A DNA stretch of 64,000 nucleotides from Nocardia sp. CNY236 (GCF_000482385.1 NZ_AXVD01000026.1:28542-92541), one strand, 5' to 3'. Numbered from the stretch's first letter, positions 20,024 to 29,800 are shown. The notes: generated by a model from the letters alone, not told the origin. Made by a program: numbers and translations.

Positions 20024-20359
20024 ATGGACATGATCGCAGCTGCAGACGCCTATGGCGTCGACGCGACCGCGCCGGTCGCAGTCTCCTGGGAAGCTTTCTC
20101 CGCTGGGGGAATGTGCTCGAGGGTCGGTGGCTTCGGCGTCATCGGCACACCGCCGATGTGCGTTGCCGTGCTCGCATTCGCCCACACCGAGATTCAGGGT
20201 AAGCCTCGTATCGATTGGCGCCCGGGTGTCTTTGCGGAACCTGTAGACCGCACGGCAGATGAAATCGATCTCGCACTTGCGTATTCGTGGGCAGCACGCC
20301 GCCACATTGCACATCCAGCGACCGTGATCAGGACTCGACACAGATGTCGATCTAGGTAG
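20024..20359 (+). CDS. Upstream ORF in the whiB7 leader (111 codons)
   Basis: ATG at 20024 follows AAAGGAG at a good distance, so it should be translated. The 111-residue product resembles nothing I recognise; the first half has coding-like third positions, the second half less so. Its stop codon (20357-20359) falls inside a hairpin stem that directly precedes the whiB7 terminator. whiB7 genes of mycobacteria and streptomycetes have leaders with upstream ORFs through which slowed ribosomes relieve premature termination, and the arrangement here fits. Whether the peptide itself has a role is unknown. The ORF is long for a leader peptide. Confidence 0.6.
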   Translation: MDMIAAADAYGVDATAPVAVSWEAFSAGGMCSRVGGFGVIGTPPMCVAVLAFAHTEIQGKPRIDWRPGVFAEPVDRTADEIDLALAYSWAARRHIAHPATVIRTRHRCRSR

Positions 20360-20377
20360 GAAGCACCTTCCCGACCT
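20354..20377 (+). promoter_or_regulatory. Hairpin overlapping the end of the whiB7 upstream ORF
   Basis: AGGT and GGAAG (20354-20363) pair with CTTCC and ACCT (20367-20377) around a three-base loop. A ribosome finishing the upstream ORF at 20359 would melt this stem. It ends three bases before the terminator begins, so its opening could alter terminator folding. Confidence 0.5.
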
Positions 20378-20380
20378 CCT

Positions 20381-20421
20381 GGCCACGGATCGCACAGCAG
20401 CGAAACCGTGGCCAATTTTTT
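20381..20421 (+). terminator. Intrinsic terminator (attenuator) in the whiB7 leader
   Basis: GGCCACGG (20381-20388) pairs perfectly with CCGTGGCC (20406-20413), followed by AA and six T residues (20416-20421). This is a standard Rho-independent terminator, 78 bases before the whiB7 start codon and on the same strand, so it must be read through for whiB7 expression. It matches the attenuation model known for whiB7. Confidence 0.85.
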
Positions 20422-20440
20422 GGCCTTCAGCCATATGCCG

Positions 20441-20476
20441 GCAGCGGTTTCGCGGCACAACGAAACGAACCGCTGC
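20441..20476 (+). promoter_or_regulatory. Second leader hairpin before whiB7
   Basis: GCAGCGGTT (20441-20449) pairs with AACCGCTGC (20468-20476), ending 11 bases before the AAGGAG ribosome-binding site. An alternative 9-bp pairing joins 20400-20408 with 20445-20453, which would compete with the 3' arm of the terminator stem. It could affect initiation or stability; function is unproven. Confidence 0.45.
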
Positions 20477-20498
20477 AAACAAGCTGAAGGAGAACGAC

Positions 20499-20822
20499 GT
20501 GCTAGCCGCACAGAATTGGCCACAGGCCGCCAGTGATGTGACATGCCGCACCGTGGCGTCGGATACCCAGGCCCAGGAGCTCACCGAGGTTCTGCCTTGT
20601 CGAGCCGCCGACCCGGACCTCTGGTTCGCGGAAAACCCGGTTCAGTTGGAGCGGGCCAAGGCGCTGTGCGCGACCTGCCCGATCCGCACCGGCTGCCTGA
20701 GTGCCGCCATGAATCGGCGCGAGCCGTGGGGTGTCTGGGGTGGTGAGATCTTCGACCAGGGCGCGGTCATCGCCCGCAAGCGTCCTCGTGGGCGGCCGCG
20801 CAAGGTCGCGGTTGTCGGGTGA
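20499..20822 (+). CDS. whiB7: Redox-sensing transcription factor WhiB7
   Basis: A 107-residue WhiB protein. Cys34, Cys57, Cys60 and Cys66 (LPC, then CATCPIRTGC) bind the [4Fe-4S] cluster. EPWGVWGGE (75-83) is the WhiB turn that meets sigma factor, and RGRPR (97-101) is the C-terminal AT-hook that marks WhiB7. It activates genes for intrinsic resistance to ribosome-targeting antibiotics with SigA. GTG start with AAGGAG six bases before. Controlled by the promoter and attenuator upstream. Position after uvrD2 matches Rv3197A. Confidence 0.96.
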   Translation: MLAAQNWPQAASDVTCRTVASDTQAQELTEVLPCRAADPDLWFAENPVQLERAKALCATCPIRTGCLSAAMNRREPWGVWGGEIFDQGAVIARKRPRGRPRKVAVVG

Positions 20823-21000
20823 TCGAGAACCTCGCGGGCGAGGCGGGCTCGGTTGCACAAGTCTCGCCACAATCCCAGATCCACACGGTATCCGCCAGAT
20901 ACCGTCATCGCTCCCTCCGGTCGATGTACTCCGTCAGTTCGGTTCCGCAACGTGCCACCCCTGCGGGACCGACGGACGTAGAGTCGACGAACGAGAAAGC

Positions 21001-21039
21001 AGGCCAGCCGCTCACCCATGCCCGGTGAGCGGCCGGCCT
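21001..21039 (-). terminator. Terminator hairpin between whiB7 and the ABC1 kinase gene
   Basis: A 16-bp stem with one mismatch (21001-21016 with 21024-21039) and a seven-base loop. On the minus strand it is followed by GCTTTCTCGTT, so it most likely ends the ABC1 gene, whose stop is 36 bases upstream. Because whiB7 converges on this point it may also serve the other strand. Confidence 0.65.
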
Positions 21040-21074
21040 GCGTCCGGGCATCTACCAGCCTGACTCGCCGCGGA

Positions 21075-22418
21075 TCAGGAGGCGGTGCGCTCCTCGCGGA
21101 ACCCCGGCACCCAGGTACGAACGAGTTGCATGAACGGCAACTCGGCGTCCAATTGGGCCAAGATGCCCACGGATCCTCCGAGCACCCGGAAGATCATCAC
21201 GTAGTCGGCTGGAAGTTGCAGTGCCCGTGCAGTTTTCATCTCCGGACTGGAGAAGTCGGACGCTCGGCCAGCTACCCGCTGCATCCACCGGCGGGTGAAG
21301 TGGAACGAGTCGGTCTGGATCGGATCGGTGAATGGCCGCAGGTAGTCGGCGATTTCTTGGTGGGTGACGGTTCGGCCAGGAATCACCCATCCGTGATCGT
21401 GCAGCAGCCCGGTGAGCTCCTCGAAGCGCTCTTCCACCGCAAGGGCCAACATTCTGCCCAAGATCGGCGGAAAGCCGTCGGGCATCGGCGCGCAGGCTCC
21501 GAAATCGATGACGGCGAGTTTGCCGTCGGGCAGCAGCATGAAGTTGCCCGGGTGTGGGTCCGCGTGCAACAGTCCCACGACTTCCGGTGACGAAAAGTGG
21601 AATCGCCCCATCAAGCCCGCGACCCGATCACGCACTGTCCGGGTACCCATCGGATCCTGTGCGCCGTGTTCGATGATGGACGACACGGCAGTGCCATCGA
21701 GCCATTCGGTCACGATGGCCTTCGGTGCACTCGCTATCACCCTGGGCACCACGATCTCGCCGTGACCGTCGAAGCCTTTGGCGAAGGCGCGCTGGTTGGC
21801 GGCCTCGTTGCGATAGTCCAGCTCTTCTTCGGTGCGTTCGGAGATCTCGGCGAGAATCGGCTTCACGTCCGCTCCGGGGATCACCGACGAGATCAAGCCG
21901 GTCATCCGGGACAGCGTTTTCAAGTCCGCACGCAGGGCCTCGTCCGCGCCGGGATACTGTACCTTCACCGCGACCTCACGCCCATCCGACCAGACCGCGC
22001 GGTGTACCTGGCCGATGCTGGCCGATGCCGCCGAGGTGTCGTCGAAATCACGAAAGCGCGTACGCCACTGGCGGCCGAGCTGCTGGTCGAGCACATGGTG
22101 AACCGTCGCAGCGGGCATCGGTGGCGCCGCGGCCTGCAGTTTGGTCAGGGCCTCGCGATAGTGTTCGCCGAACTCTTCCGGGACTGCGGCTTCCATCACA
22201 CTGAGCGCTTGTCCGAACTTCATCGCGCCACCTTTGAGTTCGCCCAACACAGTGAACAACTGTTCGGCGGCCTTCTGATTGAGCTGCGCGTTGATCTCGG
22301 ACCTGTCGCCCCCGGCGAGCTTCTTACCGAACCCCATAGCGGCCCGGCCGGCGATGCCGAGGGGAATCTTGGCCAACTTGGCGTTGCGGGACGAGCGACG
22401 GCGCGCGATCTCTGACAC
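21075..22418 (-). CDS. ABC1/UbiB-family atypical kinase
   Basis: A 447-residue protein of the ABC1 (UbiB/COQ8) atypical kinase family. The family-specific KxGQ helix reads LKGGAMKFGQALS, the alanine-rich loop ASASIGQVHRAVW replaces the usual glycine-rich loop, VAVKVQYPG carries the ATP-site Lys, HADPHPGNFML is the catalytic segment and AVIDFGACAPM holds the metal-binding Asp. Members act as ATPases or unorthodox kinases in isoprenoid-lipid metabolism; the target here is unknown. It corresponds to Rv3197, which is adjacent to whiB7 in M. tuberculosis. ATG start. Here the two genes are convergent. Confidence 0.88.
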   Translation of the reverse strand: MSEIARRRSSRNAKLAKIPLGIAGRAAMGFGKKLAGGDRSEINAQLNQKAAEQLFTVLGELKGGAMKFGQALSVMEAAVPEEFGEHYREALTKLQAAAPPMPAATVHHVLDQQLGRQWRTRFRDFDDTSAASASIGQVHRAVWSDGREVAVKVQYPGADEALRADLKTLSRMTGLISSVIPGADVKPILAEISERTEEELDYRNEAANQRAFAKGFDGHGEIVVPRVIASAPKAIVTEWLDGTAVSSIIEHGAQDPMGTRTVRDRVAGLMGRFHFSSPEVVGLLHADPHPGNFMLLPDGKLAVIDFGACAPMPDGFPPILGRMLALAVEERFEELTGLLHDHGWVIPGRTVTHQEIADYLRPFTDPIQTDSFHFTRRWMQRVAGRASDFSSPEMKTARALQLPADYVMIFRVLGGSVGILAQLDAELPFMQLVRTWVPGFREERTAS

Positions 22419-22466
22419 GTACCCATCATGGCCGACGAGGCCGTGGATCTGCTATGGCAATATCGA

Positions 22467-23342
22467 TCACGCCGGGTCCTCGGGCGCAGATCGTGCGCGG
22501 ACCTGCGCACACGCACACTCGGGATGCCGGTGCCACGCCCGTCGGTCGAGAACATGCGAGTCCAGATCCAATTCGAGGGTCGCGTTCAGCGTGGTCGGAG
22601 CGCGGCGCGGTGAACAATCCAGGATCGCTTCCATTTCGCCGAGAGCGACCGCGGCGGTCGCGGTGATCCCGGCGACGGAGGCGTGGCCGACCCGACCGAG
22701 CAGTTGGGCGGCCAGATGCGGCCATTCGGTGTCGTTCTGGGCTCGGATCAGGTCGGCGCAGCGCAGGCAGCTCGTGGCGCCGGGCAATACCAGCGGCCCG
22801 ACGACTCCTTTGTTGTCACGGATGCGCAATTGCATGTGAGGGATGCGATACAGCAACAGATCGTTGACCAACCGAGGATCGGGCATCAGTGTGTCGGCGA
22901 GGATCACCATATCCGATCTCCACGTGCGCACCGTCTCCACGCCGAAGGGATAGTCGCGTGAGTGGCTGGGGCGAATCCCCAGCGCCTGCAGTCCACCCGT
23001 GACCGCATCGGACAGCGGTCCCAGCCCATGTACCCGCACAGTTCGAACGCGCCCCGCCCGGTCTTCCGGATGATCGAGTAGCCCGGCGTCGTCGATCAGG
23101 GTGAGTAGCGCCACGGCGTGGTCGGGATCGATACCGCATTCACCGGCTCGCCAGATGATCTGTGGTTTGGTGCGCAGACCGTCCAGCAGCCGTAGGAAGG
23201 TGAGCACGGTTTCGGTGTCCATGCCTTCCGGACCGAGCGTCACCGCGGTCTCGGGGTCACACCCGAGTTGTACGACGCCGGTCGGCCGGATCAGAACGAT
23301 GACCCGCGGACGCAACCGCGGGCCGCGACGTGTGGTTGCCAT
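22467..23342 (-). CDS. ThiF/cyclodehydratase-like conserved protein (Rv3196 type)
   Basis: A 291-residue conserved actinobacterial protein. Its second half has GPLVLPGATSCLRCADLIR and WPHLAAQLL, the signature region of the E1/ThiF-like proteins that work with azoline-forming peptide cyclodehydratases, and CLRC with a late HPECAC suggests a structural zinc site. The N-terminal half looks like the winged-helix peptide-clamp region of that family (VLTFLRLLDGLRTKPQI). No YcaO partner, precursor peptide or dehydrogenase is in the window, and the gene is part of a conserved housekeeping block, so a classical natural-product role is unlikely. Function unknown. It sits downstream of the zinc protease gene in the same direction. 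Confidence 0.65.
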   Translation of the reverse strand: MATTRRGPRLRPRVIVLIRPTGVVQLGCDPETAVTLGPEGMDTETVLTFLRLLDGLRTKPQIIWRAGECGIDPDHAVALLTLIDDAGLLDHPEDRAGRVRTVRVHGLGPLSDAVTGGLQALGIRPSHSRDYPFGVETVRTWRSDMVILADTLMPDPRLVNDLLLYRIPHMQLRIRDNKGVVGPLVLPGATSCLRCADLIRAQNDTEWPHLAAQLLGRVGHASVAGITATAAVALGEMEAILDCSPRRAPTTLNATLELDLDSHVLDRRAWHRHPECACAQVRARSAPEDPA

Positions 23343-23457
23343 CTCAGCAGTATGTGAGCCCCCAGGTGGGTTCCTGGCGACGAAATCAGCGGTCGTCCCA
23401 GGTCATCCACACTGCGGGCGGGGTATCCACAGCTCAGCTCGGGAGCCATTGTCGGGC

Positions 23458-24867
23458 TCAGGTGCCGCTGCCTGGGGCCGGGCTGCTGTTGCCGGCATCG
23501 CCGTCGTTGCGCTCGCGTTCGGCCTTCTCGCGCGCCTCGGTCTCGGCCAGCTGTGCGATCGGGTCGTCGAACGCGGTGGCCTGGCCACCGATCACCGAGT
23601 CGAGGAACCCTGCAGGGGTGTCGAGGTCGGTGGAATCCGGCAGCAAATCGGGGTGCGCCCATACGCGATCGCGTGCGGTCATCCCGGCGTCGGTGGTCAG
23701 CCGGCGCCACAACTGCGCTGCCTCACGGAGTTTGCGTGGACGCAACTCCAGGCCGACCAGAGTCGCAAAGGTCTGTTCGGCTGGGCCACCGGTTGCGCGC
23801 CGGCGACGCAGCGTCTCGGCCAACGCGACCGCTCCGGGCAACCGATCTGTCACGGCGTCGGCGACCACCACTTGCACCCAGCCTTCGATGAGCGCCAACA
23901 ATGTCTCCAGCCGCTCCAGCGCCTGCTTCTGTTCTGGCGTGGTCTGCGGCTCGAACGTGCCCTGCGACAGGATCTCTTCGAGCTTCGTCGGGTCGGTCAG
24001 CGACATCGGGTCCACCCCTTGCGCCGCTTGCTCCAGAGCGGAGAAGTCCATGCGGATCCCACGCGCATAGTCCTCGACCGCGCCGAGGACCTGCTGGCGC
24101 AGCCATGGCACATGTCCGAACAGCCGTTGGTGAGCTGCTTCCCGCGCAGCGAGGAACACCAGGATCTCACTCTCCGGTTGCTCCAGGCCCGCACTGAACT
24201 CCGAGATCGCCGCAGGCAACAAGGCGCCCGTGCCTACGGGTCCGAGCGGTAGTCCGATGTCGGTCGAGGTCAGCACTTCTTTGGCGAGTTGGCCGAGCGC
24301 TTGGCCGAGCTGCGAGCCGAAGGCCAGTCCGCCCATCTGGCCGAGCATTCCGACCATCGGTGCGGCGAATTGTCTTGCTTCCTCGGGCAATGCTGCAGTC
24401 CACATTCCGGAAATCTGCTCCGCCACGGGGTCGCACAACCGCTGCCAGGTGGGCAGAGTTTGCTCGATCCAGTCGTTGGCGGTCCACCCCACGGTCTTGG
24501 TAGCGCCAGCGGGCAGCGTCGTGGCGCTGTCGAGCCACAGTTCGGCCAGATGCGCGGCATCGCCGATCGCGCTCATGGTGCCCGCACTCACCGGGGTGAC
24601 GGTCGAGCCGAGCTGCTGGCGGGCCAGTCGCTTGGCGACGTCGTAGTTCACCGGTCCAGCCTTCGCCGCCCCGGGTTGTCCCAGGCCGCTGAGCATTTGG
24701 CCGAGCGAGGTCAGCATCTGCCCGAGCTGCGTCGGGTCGAATCCACCCGCGCCGGACCCACCGATCCCGAAACCGAGCGGATCGTTCGGTCCGGAACCGC
24801 TCGGCTCGTCGCCGCGTTCACGTCCGTCGTCGTCGCGGTTCGAGAATCCGAAGGGGAGCTCACTCAT
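23458..24867 (-). CDS. Zinc-dependent metalloprotease-like protein (DUF2342 family)
   Basis: A 469-residue member of an actinobacterial family annotated as zincin-like metalloproteases. The motif AAREAAHQRLFGHVPWLRQQ gives E243-A-A-H246, part of the usual HExxH helix with the first His replaced by Arg, as is usual in this family. The N-terminus is Gly/Asp-rich and disordered; the C-terminus is charged. Substrates are unknown. ATG at 24867 (MSELPFGFSN) is the start. A possible -10 (TAGATT) ends seven bases upstream of the ATG, and no Shine-Dalgarno is visible, so the mRNA may be leaderless. The frame stays open far upstream by chance. Corresponds to Rv3195. Confidence 0.85.
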   Translation of the reverse strand: MSELPFGFSNRDDDGRERGDEPSGSGPNDPLGFGIGGSGAGGFDPTQLGQMLTSLGQMLSGLGQPGAAKAGPVNYDVAKRLARQQLGSTVTPVSAGTMSAIGDAAHLAELWLDSATTLPAGATKTVGWTANDWIEQTLPTWQRLCDPVAEQISGMWTAALPEEARQFAAPMVGMLGQMGGLAFGSQLGQALGQLAKEVLTSTDIGLPLGPVGTGALLPAAISEFSAGLEQPESEILVFLAAREAAHQRLFGHVPWLRQQVLGAVEDYARGIRMDFSALEQAAQGVDPMSLTDPTKLEEILSQGTFEPQTTPEQKQALERLETLLALIEGWVQVVVADAVTDRLPGAVALAETLRRRRATGGPAEQTFATLVGLELRPRKLREAAQLWRRLTTDAGMTARDRVWAHPDLLPDSTDLDTPAGFLDSVIGGQATAFDDPIAQLAETEAREKAERERNDGDAGNSSPAPGSGT

Positions 24868-24990
24868 ACTGTTCAATCTACGCGTATGCTGCAGCGCTTC
24901 GACGTTCGCGCGGCGCGAAATCGACGACTTCCGAGGTGCAGATGGTGACTGCCCCGCTGTGCGACCTGGGCGATCACTACTGTGGTCCAG

Positions 24991-26016
24991 GTGAATCGTC
25001 GGATCCTCACTGTGGTGGCCGCCTTGCTCCCGGTCGTTGTGCTCGCAGCTGTGGGCACCGCGGTCACCGTCCCGTTCGTCGCGCTCGGTCCGGGTCCGAC
25101 CTTCAACACACTGGGCGAATTGGACGACAGGCAGGTGGTGGACGTGCAGGGTGCGCAGCTGGATCCGACCACCGGCAACCTCAATATGACCACCGTGTCG
25201 GTACTGGACGGGATCACTATCTTCGAGGCCTTCGCATTCTGGGCCAGCGGATCGTACGGTCTGGTGCCACGTTCGCAGATCTACCCGCCAGGGTTGTCCC
25301 GCGAGGAGATCGAGCAGTCCCACCAACGTGAATTCGAGAATTCCGAGGGCAACGCCGAGATCGCTGCATTGCGCCATCTCGATCTGCCCGTCGTCACATT
25401 GGTGAATCGGGTCAGCGAGACCGGCCCGGCCGACGGCGTACTGCGTGTGGGCGACGAACTGGTCGGTATCGACGGCACGCCGATCACCACGCCCGAGGAC
25501 GTCGTCGCCACGATCTCCTCCCGAACCCCAGGGAGCCCGGCGACCGTGGTGTATCGCCGCGACACCGTCGAGCGGACGACTCGGATCGTCCTCGGCGCCC
25601 ACCCCGACGACGCCACCAAGGGGTTTCTCGGTATAGGGCTGCGCGCCGGCGCACGCCCGCCGCTGCGGGTGACCTTCAATCTCGCCGAGGTCGGCGGCCC
25701 GTCGGCGGGATTGATGTTCAGTCTGGCTGTGATCGACAAGCTGAGTCCCGGCGAGTTGACCGGCGGCCGGTTCGTTGCCGGTAGTGGAACCATCGATCCG
25801 GATGGCACGGTAGGCCCGATCGGCGGTATCCAATACAAGATGATCACAGCAAGAGAGGACGGCGCACAGACCTTCCTCGTCCCTGCGGCCAACTGCGCCG
25901 AAGCCAGGCAACGGACGCCGGAAGGTCTGCGCCTGGTGAAGGTCGACGACTTGGCCGGCGCAGTGCAGTCGCTCGAGGATCTGGCCGCCGGTAAGGAGCC
26001 CGCCAGTTGCGGGTGA
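24991..26016 (+). CDS. Membrane-anchored PDZ and Lon-type serine protease
   Basis: A 341-residue protein: an N-terminal membrane anchor (ILTVVAALLPVVVLAAVG), a PDZ domain in the middle (GVLRVGDELVGIDGTPI) and a C-terminal S16 (Lon) protease domain. Catalytic Ser238 lies in GGPSAGLMFS and Lys283 in IGGIQYKM, the Ser-Lys dyad. It probably cleaves or checks proteins at the outer face of the cytoplasmic membrane. GTG at 24991 (MNRRILTVV) is preferred to 24982 by resemblance to the M. tuberculosis homologue Rv3194c. It is divergent from the zinc protease gene with 123 bases between. Confidence 0.9.
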   Translation: MNRRILTVVAALLPVVVLAAVGTAVTVPFVALGPGPTFNTLGELDDRQVVDVQGAQLDPTTGNLNMTTVSVLDGITIFEAFAFWASGSYGLVPRSQIYPPGLSREEIEQSHQREFENSEGNAEIAALRHLDLPVVTLVNRVSETGPADGVLRVGDELVGIDGTPITTPEDVVATISSRTPGSPATVVYRRDTVERTTRIVLGAHPDDATKGFLGIGLRAGARPPLRVTFNLAEVGGPSAGLMFSLAVIDKLSPGELTGGRFVAGSGTIDPDGTVGPIGGIQYKMITAREDGAQTFLVPAANCAEARQRTPEGLRLVKVDDLAGAVQSLEDLAAGKEPASCG

Positions 26017-26021
26017 ACAGC

Positions 26022-26621
26022 TCAGGCCAGTGTGTGGTGGAGTGCCTCGACGAGGTTGGGCGCCAGATTCGGGTAGGTACGCAGATCGAGGTCGCCGGAC
26101 GAGTCGGCGCTCTCGGCGTTGTCGGGCCGCAGGTGGAGCAGGCTCAGTGAGGCGCCCGACCGCAGGACGGCGGTGAACAGTCGTGCCTCTCGACGCCGAG
26201 GGTGTGCCTCGGCGGCGGCGCGCGCGGCGGCATCGGCGGCGTCCGCGTCGGCCAGAACCGGGACGAGTGCGTCGTCCAGCGCCGATTCGGCATCCGGTGG
26301 GAGCACTACGATCTCCTGTACCAGCAGGCACCCCTGCACGGCCGCCGGCCAACTGATGGTGGCCAGCATCTCGTCCAGCGGCTTCGATTCGCCGGGGGTG
26401 TCCCCGAGAAACGAATCCTGCGCAACCGGTGTCAGCTCGGCGCCCGGGTCGAGTTGATCGGCGAGGTCCGGTTGGGCGGCCATCAGATCCGCTGTCGGTA
26501 CCAGCGCGAACATGTGCGGCGGGCGCCCCCACCCCTCGGCATCGACGAATTCCGCCACCTCCCGAACGGAACGGGCGAGCACGAGTTCGGCATGCAGATC
26601 TGAGGTCACAGCCCCATCCAA
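26022..26621 (-). CDS. PPA1309-family conserved protein
   Basis: A 199-residue soluble acidic protein conserved in Actinobacteria and usually found next to the PDZ protease and UPF0182 genes. Segments such as GWGRPPHMFALVPTADL and SWPAAVQGCLLVQEIVVLPP are characteristic. No catalytic motif is visible and no function is known. It converges on the PDZ protease gene with five bases between the stops and is divergent from UPF0182. ATG start. Confidence 0.8.
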   Translation of the reverse strand: MDGAVTSDLHAELVLARSVREVAEFVDAEGWGRPPHMFALVPTADLMAAQPDLADQLDPGAELTPVAQDSFLGDTPGESKPLDEMLATISWPAAVQGCLLVQEIVVLPPDAESALDDALVPVLADADAADAAARAAAEAHPRRREARLFTAVLRSGASLSLLHLRPDNAESADSSGDLDLRTYPNLAPNLVEALHHTLA

Positions 26622-26823
26622 TCAAACCAGCCGACATCCGTGCTGCGAACTCGGACGTATGATCGTTGCGCGTGCCATTCGCGGCCCTGTCGGTTGTACC
26701 GTGTCCGATTTCCGTAGAGTAGGGCCGACGACGGTCCGGAAGGGACCGACCTGGAACATCGGACTGCGGCGCATCGACCGGGCCTATGGGTGCGAGCGTC
26801 GCCGGACTTTGGAGAGTGGCATC

Positions 26824-29800
26824 GTGGGCATGAAGCCCCCCACCGGCTTACCCTCGCTGTCCCGACGCAGCCGTGCGCTGCTGGTGGCGGCTTTCATCCT
26901 GGCAGCACTGCTGCTACTCGGCCCACGGTTGACCGATACCTACACGAACTGGCTATGGTTCGGTGAGGTCGGCTTCCGTGATGTGTATCTGACCGTCCTT
27001 GTTACGCGCGTGCTGCTATTTCTCGTCGTGGCGGCCTTCGTCGGCGTGGTGATCTGGCTGGCGTTGCTGCTGGCCTATCGAACCCGGCCGGTGTTCGTGC
27101 CGGTGACCGGGCCGAACGATCCGATCGCCCGGTACAGGACCACCGTGATGAGCAGGCTGCGGCTGTTCGGCGTTGGCATTCCGGTGCTGCTGGGCTTGCT
27201 GTCCGGCTTGGTGGCGCAGTCGAATTGGGTGACGGCGCAGCTGTTCCTGAATGGCGGCTCGTTCGGCCAGACCGACCCCGAATTCGGACTCGACGTCGGT
27301 TTCTACGCCTTCGACCTGCCCTTCTACCGCATGGTGCTGAACTGGTTGTTCGTCGCGGTGGTCATCGCGTTCTTCGCCAGCCTGGTCACGCACTACATCT
27401 TCGGCGGCCTGAGGCTGAGTGGACGCGACGGTGCGCTGACGCGGCCCGCGCGCATCCAGCTGGCCGTGCTCGCGGGGCTGTTCGTCCTACTCAAGGCCAT
27501 TGCATACTGGTTCGATCGATACGAGCTGTTGTCCAGTAGCCGTAAGGAACCCACCTTTACCGGCGGCTCGTTCACCGACATCAACGCGGTGTTGCCGGCC
27601 AAACTCATCCTGCTGTCCATCGCGGTGATCTGCGCGCTGGCGTTCTTCGCCGGCGTCGTGCTCCGTGATCTGCGCGTGCCCGCGATGGCCGCGGCATTGC
27701 TGCTCTTGTCCTCGATCCTGGTCGGCGCCGTGTGGCCGTTGGTGGTCGAGCAGTTCTCCGTGCGTCCCAACGCGGCGGACAAGGAGAGCGTGTACATCGA
27801 ACGCAATATCGCCGCGACCAGGCAGGCGTTCGGGATCACCGACGACAAGATCGACTATCGCGACTATCAGGGACAGAGCAACAAGAGCCCGCTCGACCTA
27901 CCCGCCGACGCGGTGACCATCGGCAATGCCAGGCTGCTCGACCCGAATATTCTGTCGCCGACCTTCACCCAGCTGCGTCAGCTCAAGAACTTCTACGGCT
28001 TCCCGGAGTCGTTGGACATCGACCGGTACAGCATCGACGGCGATGTGCAGGACTACATCGTCGCGGCGCGCGAGCTCTCGCCGACCTCGCTGAGCGGTAA
28101 TCAGACCGACTGGATCAACCGGCACACGGTCTACACTCACGGCAACGGCTTCGTCGCCGCTCCAGCGAACCGGGTGAACAAGCCACAGTCCGACGACCCC
28201 AACGCGGCCGGAGGCAGCACCGACAGCGGCTATCCGATATTCATGGTCAGCGACTTGTTCACCTCGGTGGACGATCAGCAGATCAAGGTGGACCAGCCAC
28301 GGGTGTATTTTGGTGAGCTGATCTCCCAGTCCGATCCGGACTATGCGATCGTAGGCGCCGAGGAAGGTCAGCGTCCGCGCGAATACGATTCCGACACCGC
28401 GCAGTACACCTACACCGGTGACGGTGGTGTACCGATCGGCAACTGGTTCAACCGTCTCGCGTTCGCGGCGAAGTACGCCGAGCGCAACATCCTGTTCTCT
28501 TCGGCCATCGGCGACAACTCCAAGATCATCTACAACCGGAATCCCCGCGAGCGGGTGCAGAAGGTCGCGCCGTGGTTGACCGCAGACGGGGATGCCTATC
28601 CGGCGGTCGTGGACGGGCGGATCGTCTGGATCGTGGATGCCTACACCACCTTGGACAACTACCCCTACGCGCAGAGCACCGCGTTGGAAGGAGCGGTCGA
28701 GGACAGTATCGACCAGAAGACCGGACGGCTGTTGCCGCGTAAATCGGTCAGCTACATCCGCAATTCGGTCAAGGCGACCGTCGACGCCTACGACGGCACC
28801 GTCACGCTGTACGAGGTGGACTCGTCGGATCCCGTGCTGCAGGCGTGGCGCGGGGTGTTTCCCGATGCGGTGCGGCCGGAGGGTGAGATCTCACCGGAAT
28901 TGCGAGCGCACTTCCGGTATCCGGAGGATCTGTTCAAGGTCCAACGCGAGATGCTGACCAAATATCACGTCAACGATCCGCGCGAGTTCTTCACCAACAA
29001 TGCGTTCTGGTCGGTGCCCGCAGATCCGACGGCCGAGGGCGGTAACACTGCCAACCAGCCGCCTTACTACGTGTTGCTGGGCGACCCGGATACGAAGAAG
29101 CCGACGTTCAATTTGACCAGCGCGATGGTGGGATACAACCGGGAGTTCCTGTCGGCATACATCTCGGTGCGCTCGGATCCCGAAGGATACGGCAAGTTCA
29201 CTATTCTGCGGTTGCCCACCGATACCCAGACGCTGGGTCCGCAGCAGACCCAGAACCGCATGACGGTGGCGCCGGAAGTTTCGCGCGAGAAGACGTTGCT
29301 GTCCAATTCGAACAAGATCAGGTACGGCAACCTGCTGACTCTGCCGATCGCCGACGGCGGCATCCTGTATGTGGAGCCGTTCTACAACGAGCGCAACACC
29401 GGACCGAACACCGCGACCTTCCCACAGTTGCTGCGGGTGCTGGTGAGCTATCGGGACGCGGCCGGCAGTGTCAAGGTGGGCTATGCCTCCACTTTGGCCG
29501 ATGCCTTGGATCAGGTGATACCGGGCGCCGGCGCGTTGGCGACACCGTTCGGTGGTGACTCGGCCACCAGACCGCAACCCGGCGCCGTGCAGTCGTCGCA
29601 AGAGGCCAGCGGCGATGCCGACGCCACCGCCGACGGTCCGCCACCCGCGACTGTCGTAACGCCCGAGACCGGCTCGTCTGCGGCCAAGGATGCCGCCGCG
29701 GCCGAGTTGAATCGAAAGATCGAAGACGTGCGAGCTGCCATGCGTACCGGGAACTTCCAGGACTTCGGGCGAGCACTCGATGAATTGGACGCCGCAGTCA

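Noticed and set aside
23400..23432. Two DnaA-box-like sequences (TCATCCACA and GTATCCACA)
   Set aside because: Only two imperfect copies, no AT-rich region or origin genes nearby; probably chance.
24868..26637. Upstream extension of the zinc protease frame to more than 1000 codons
   Set aside because: It runs antisense through the PDZ protease gene, has no family resemblance, and the family N-terminus begins at 24867.
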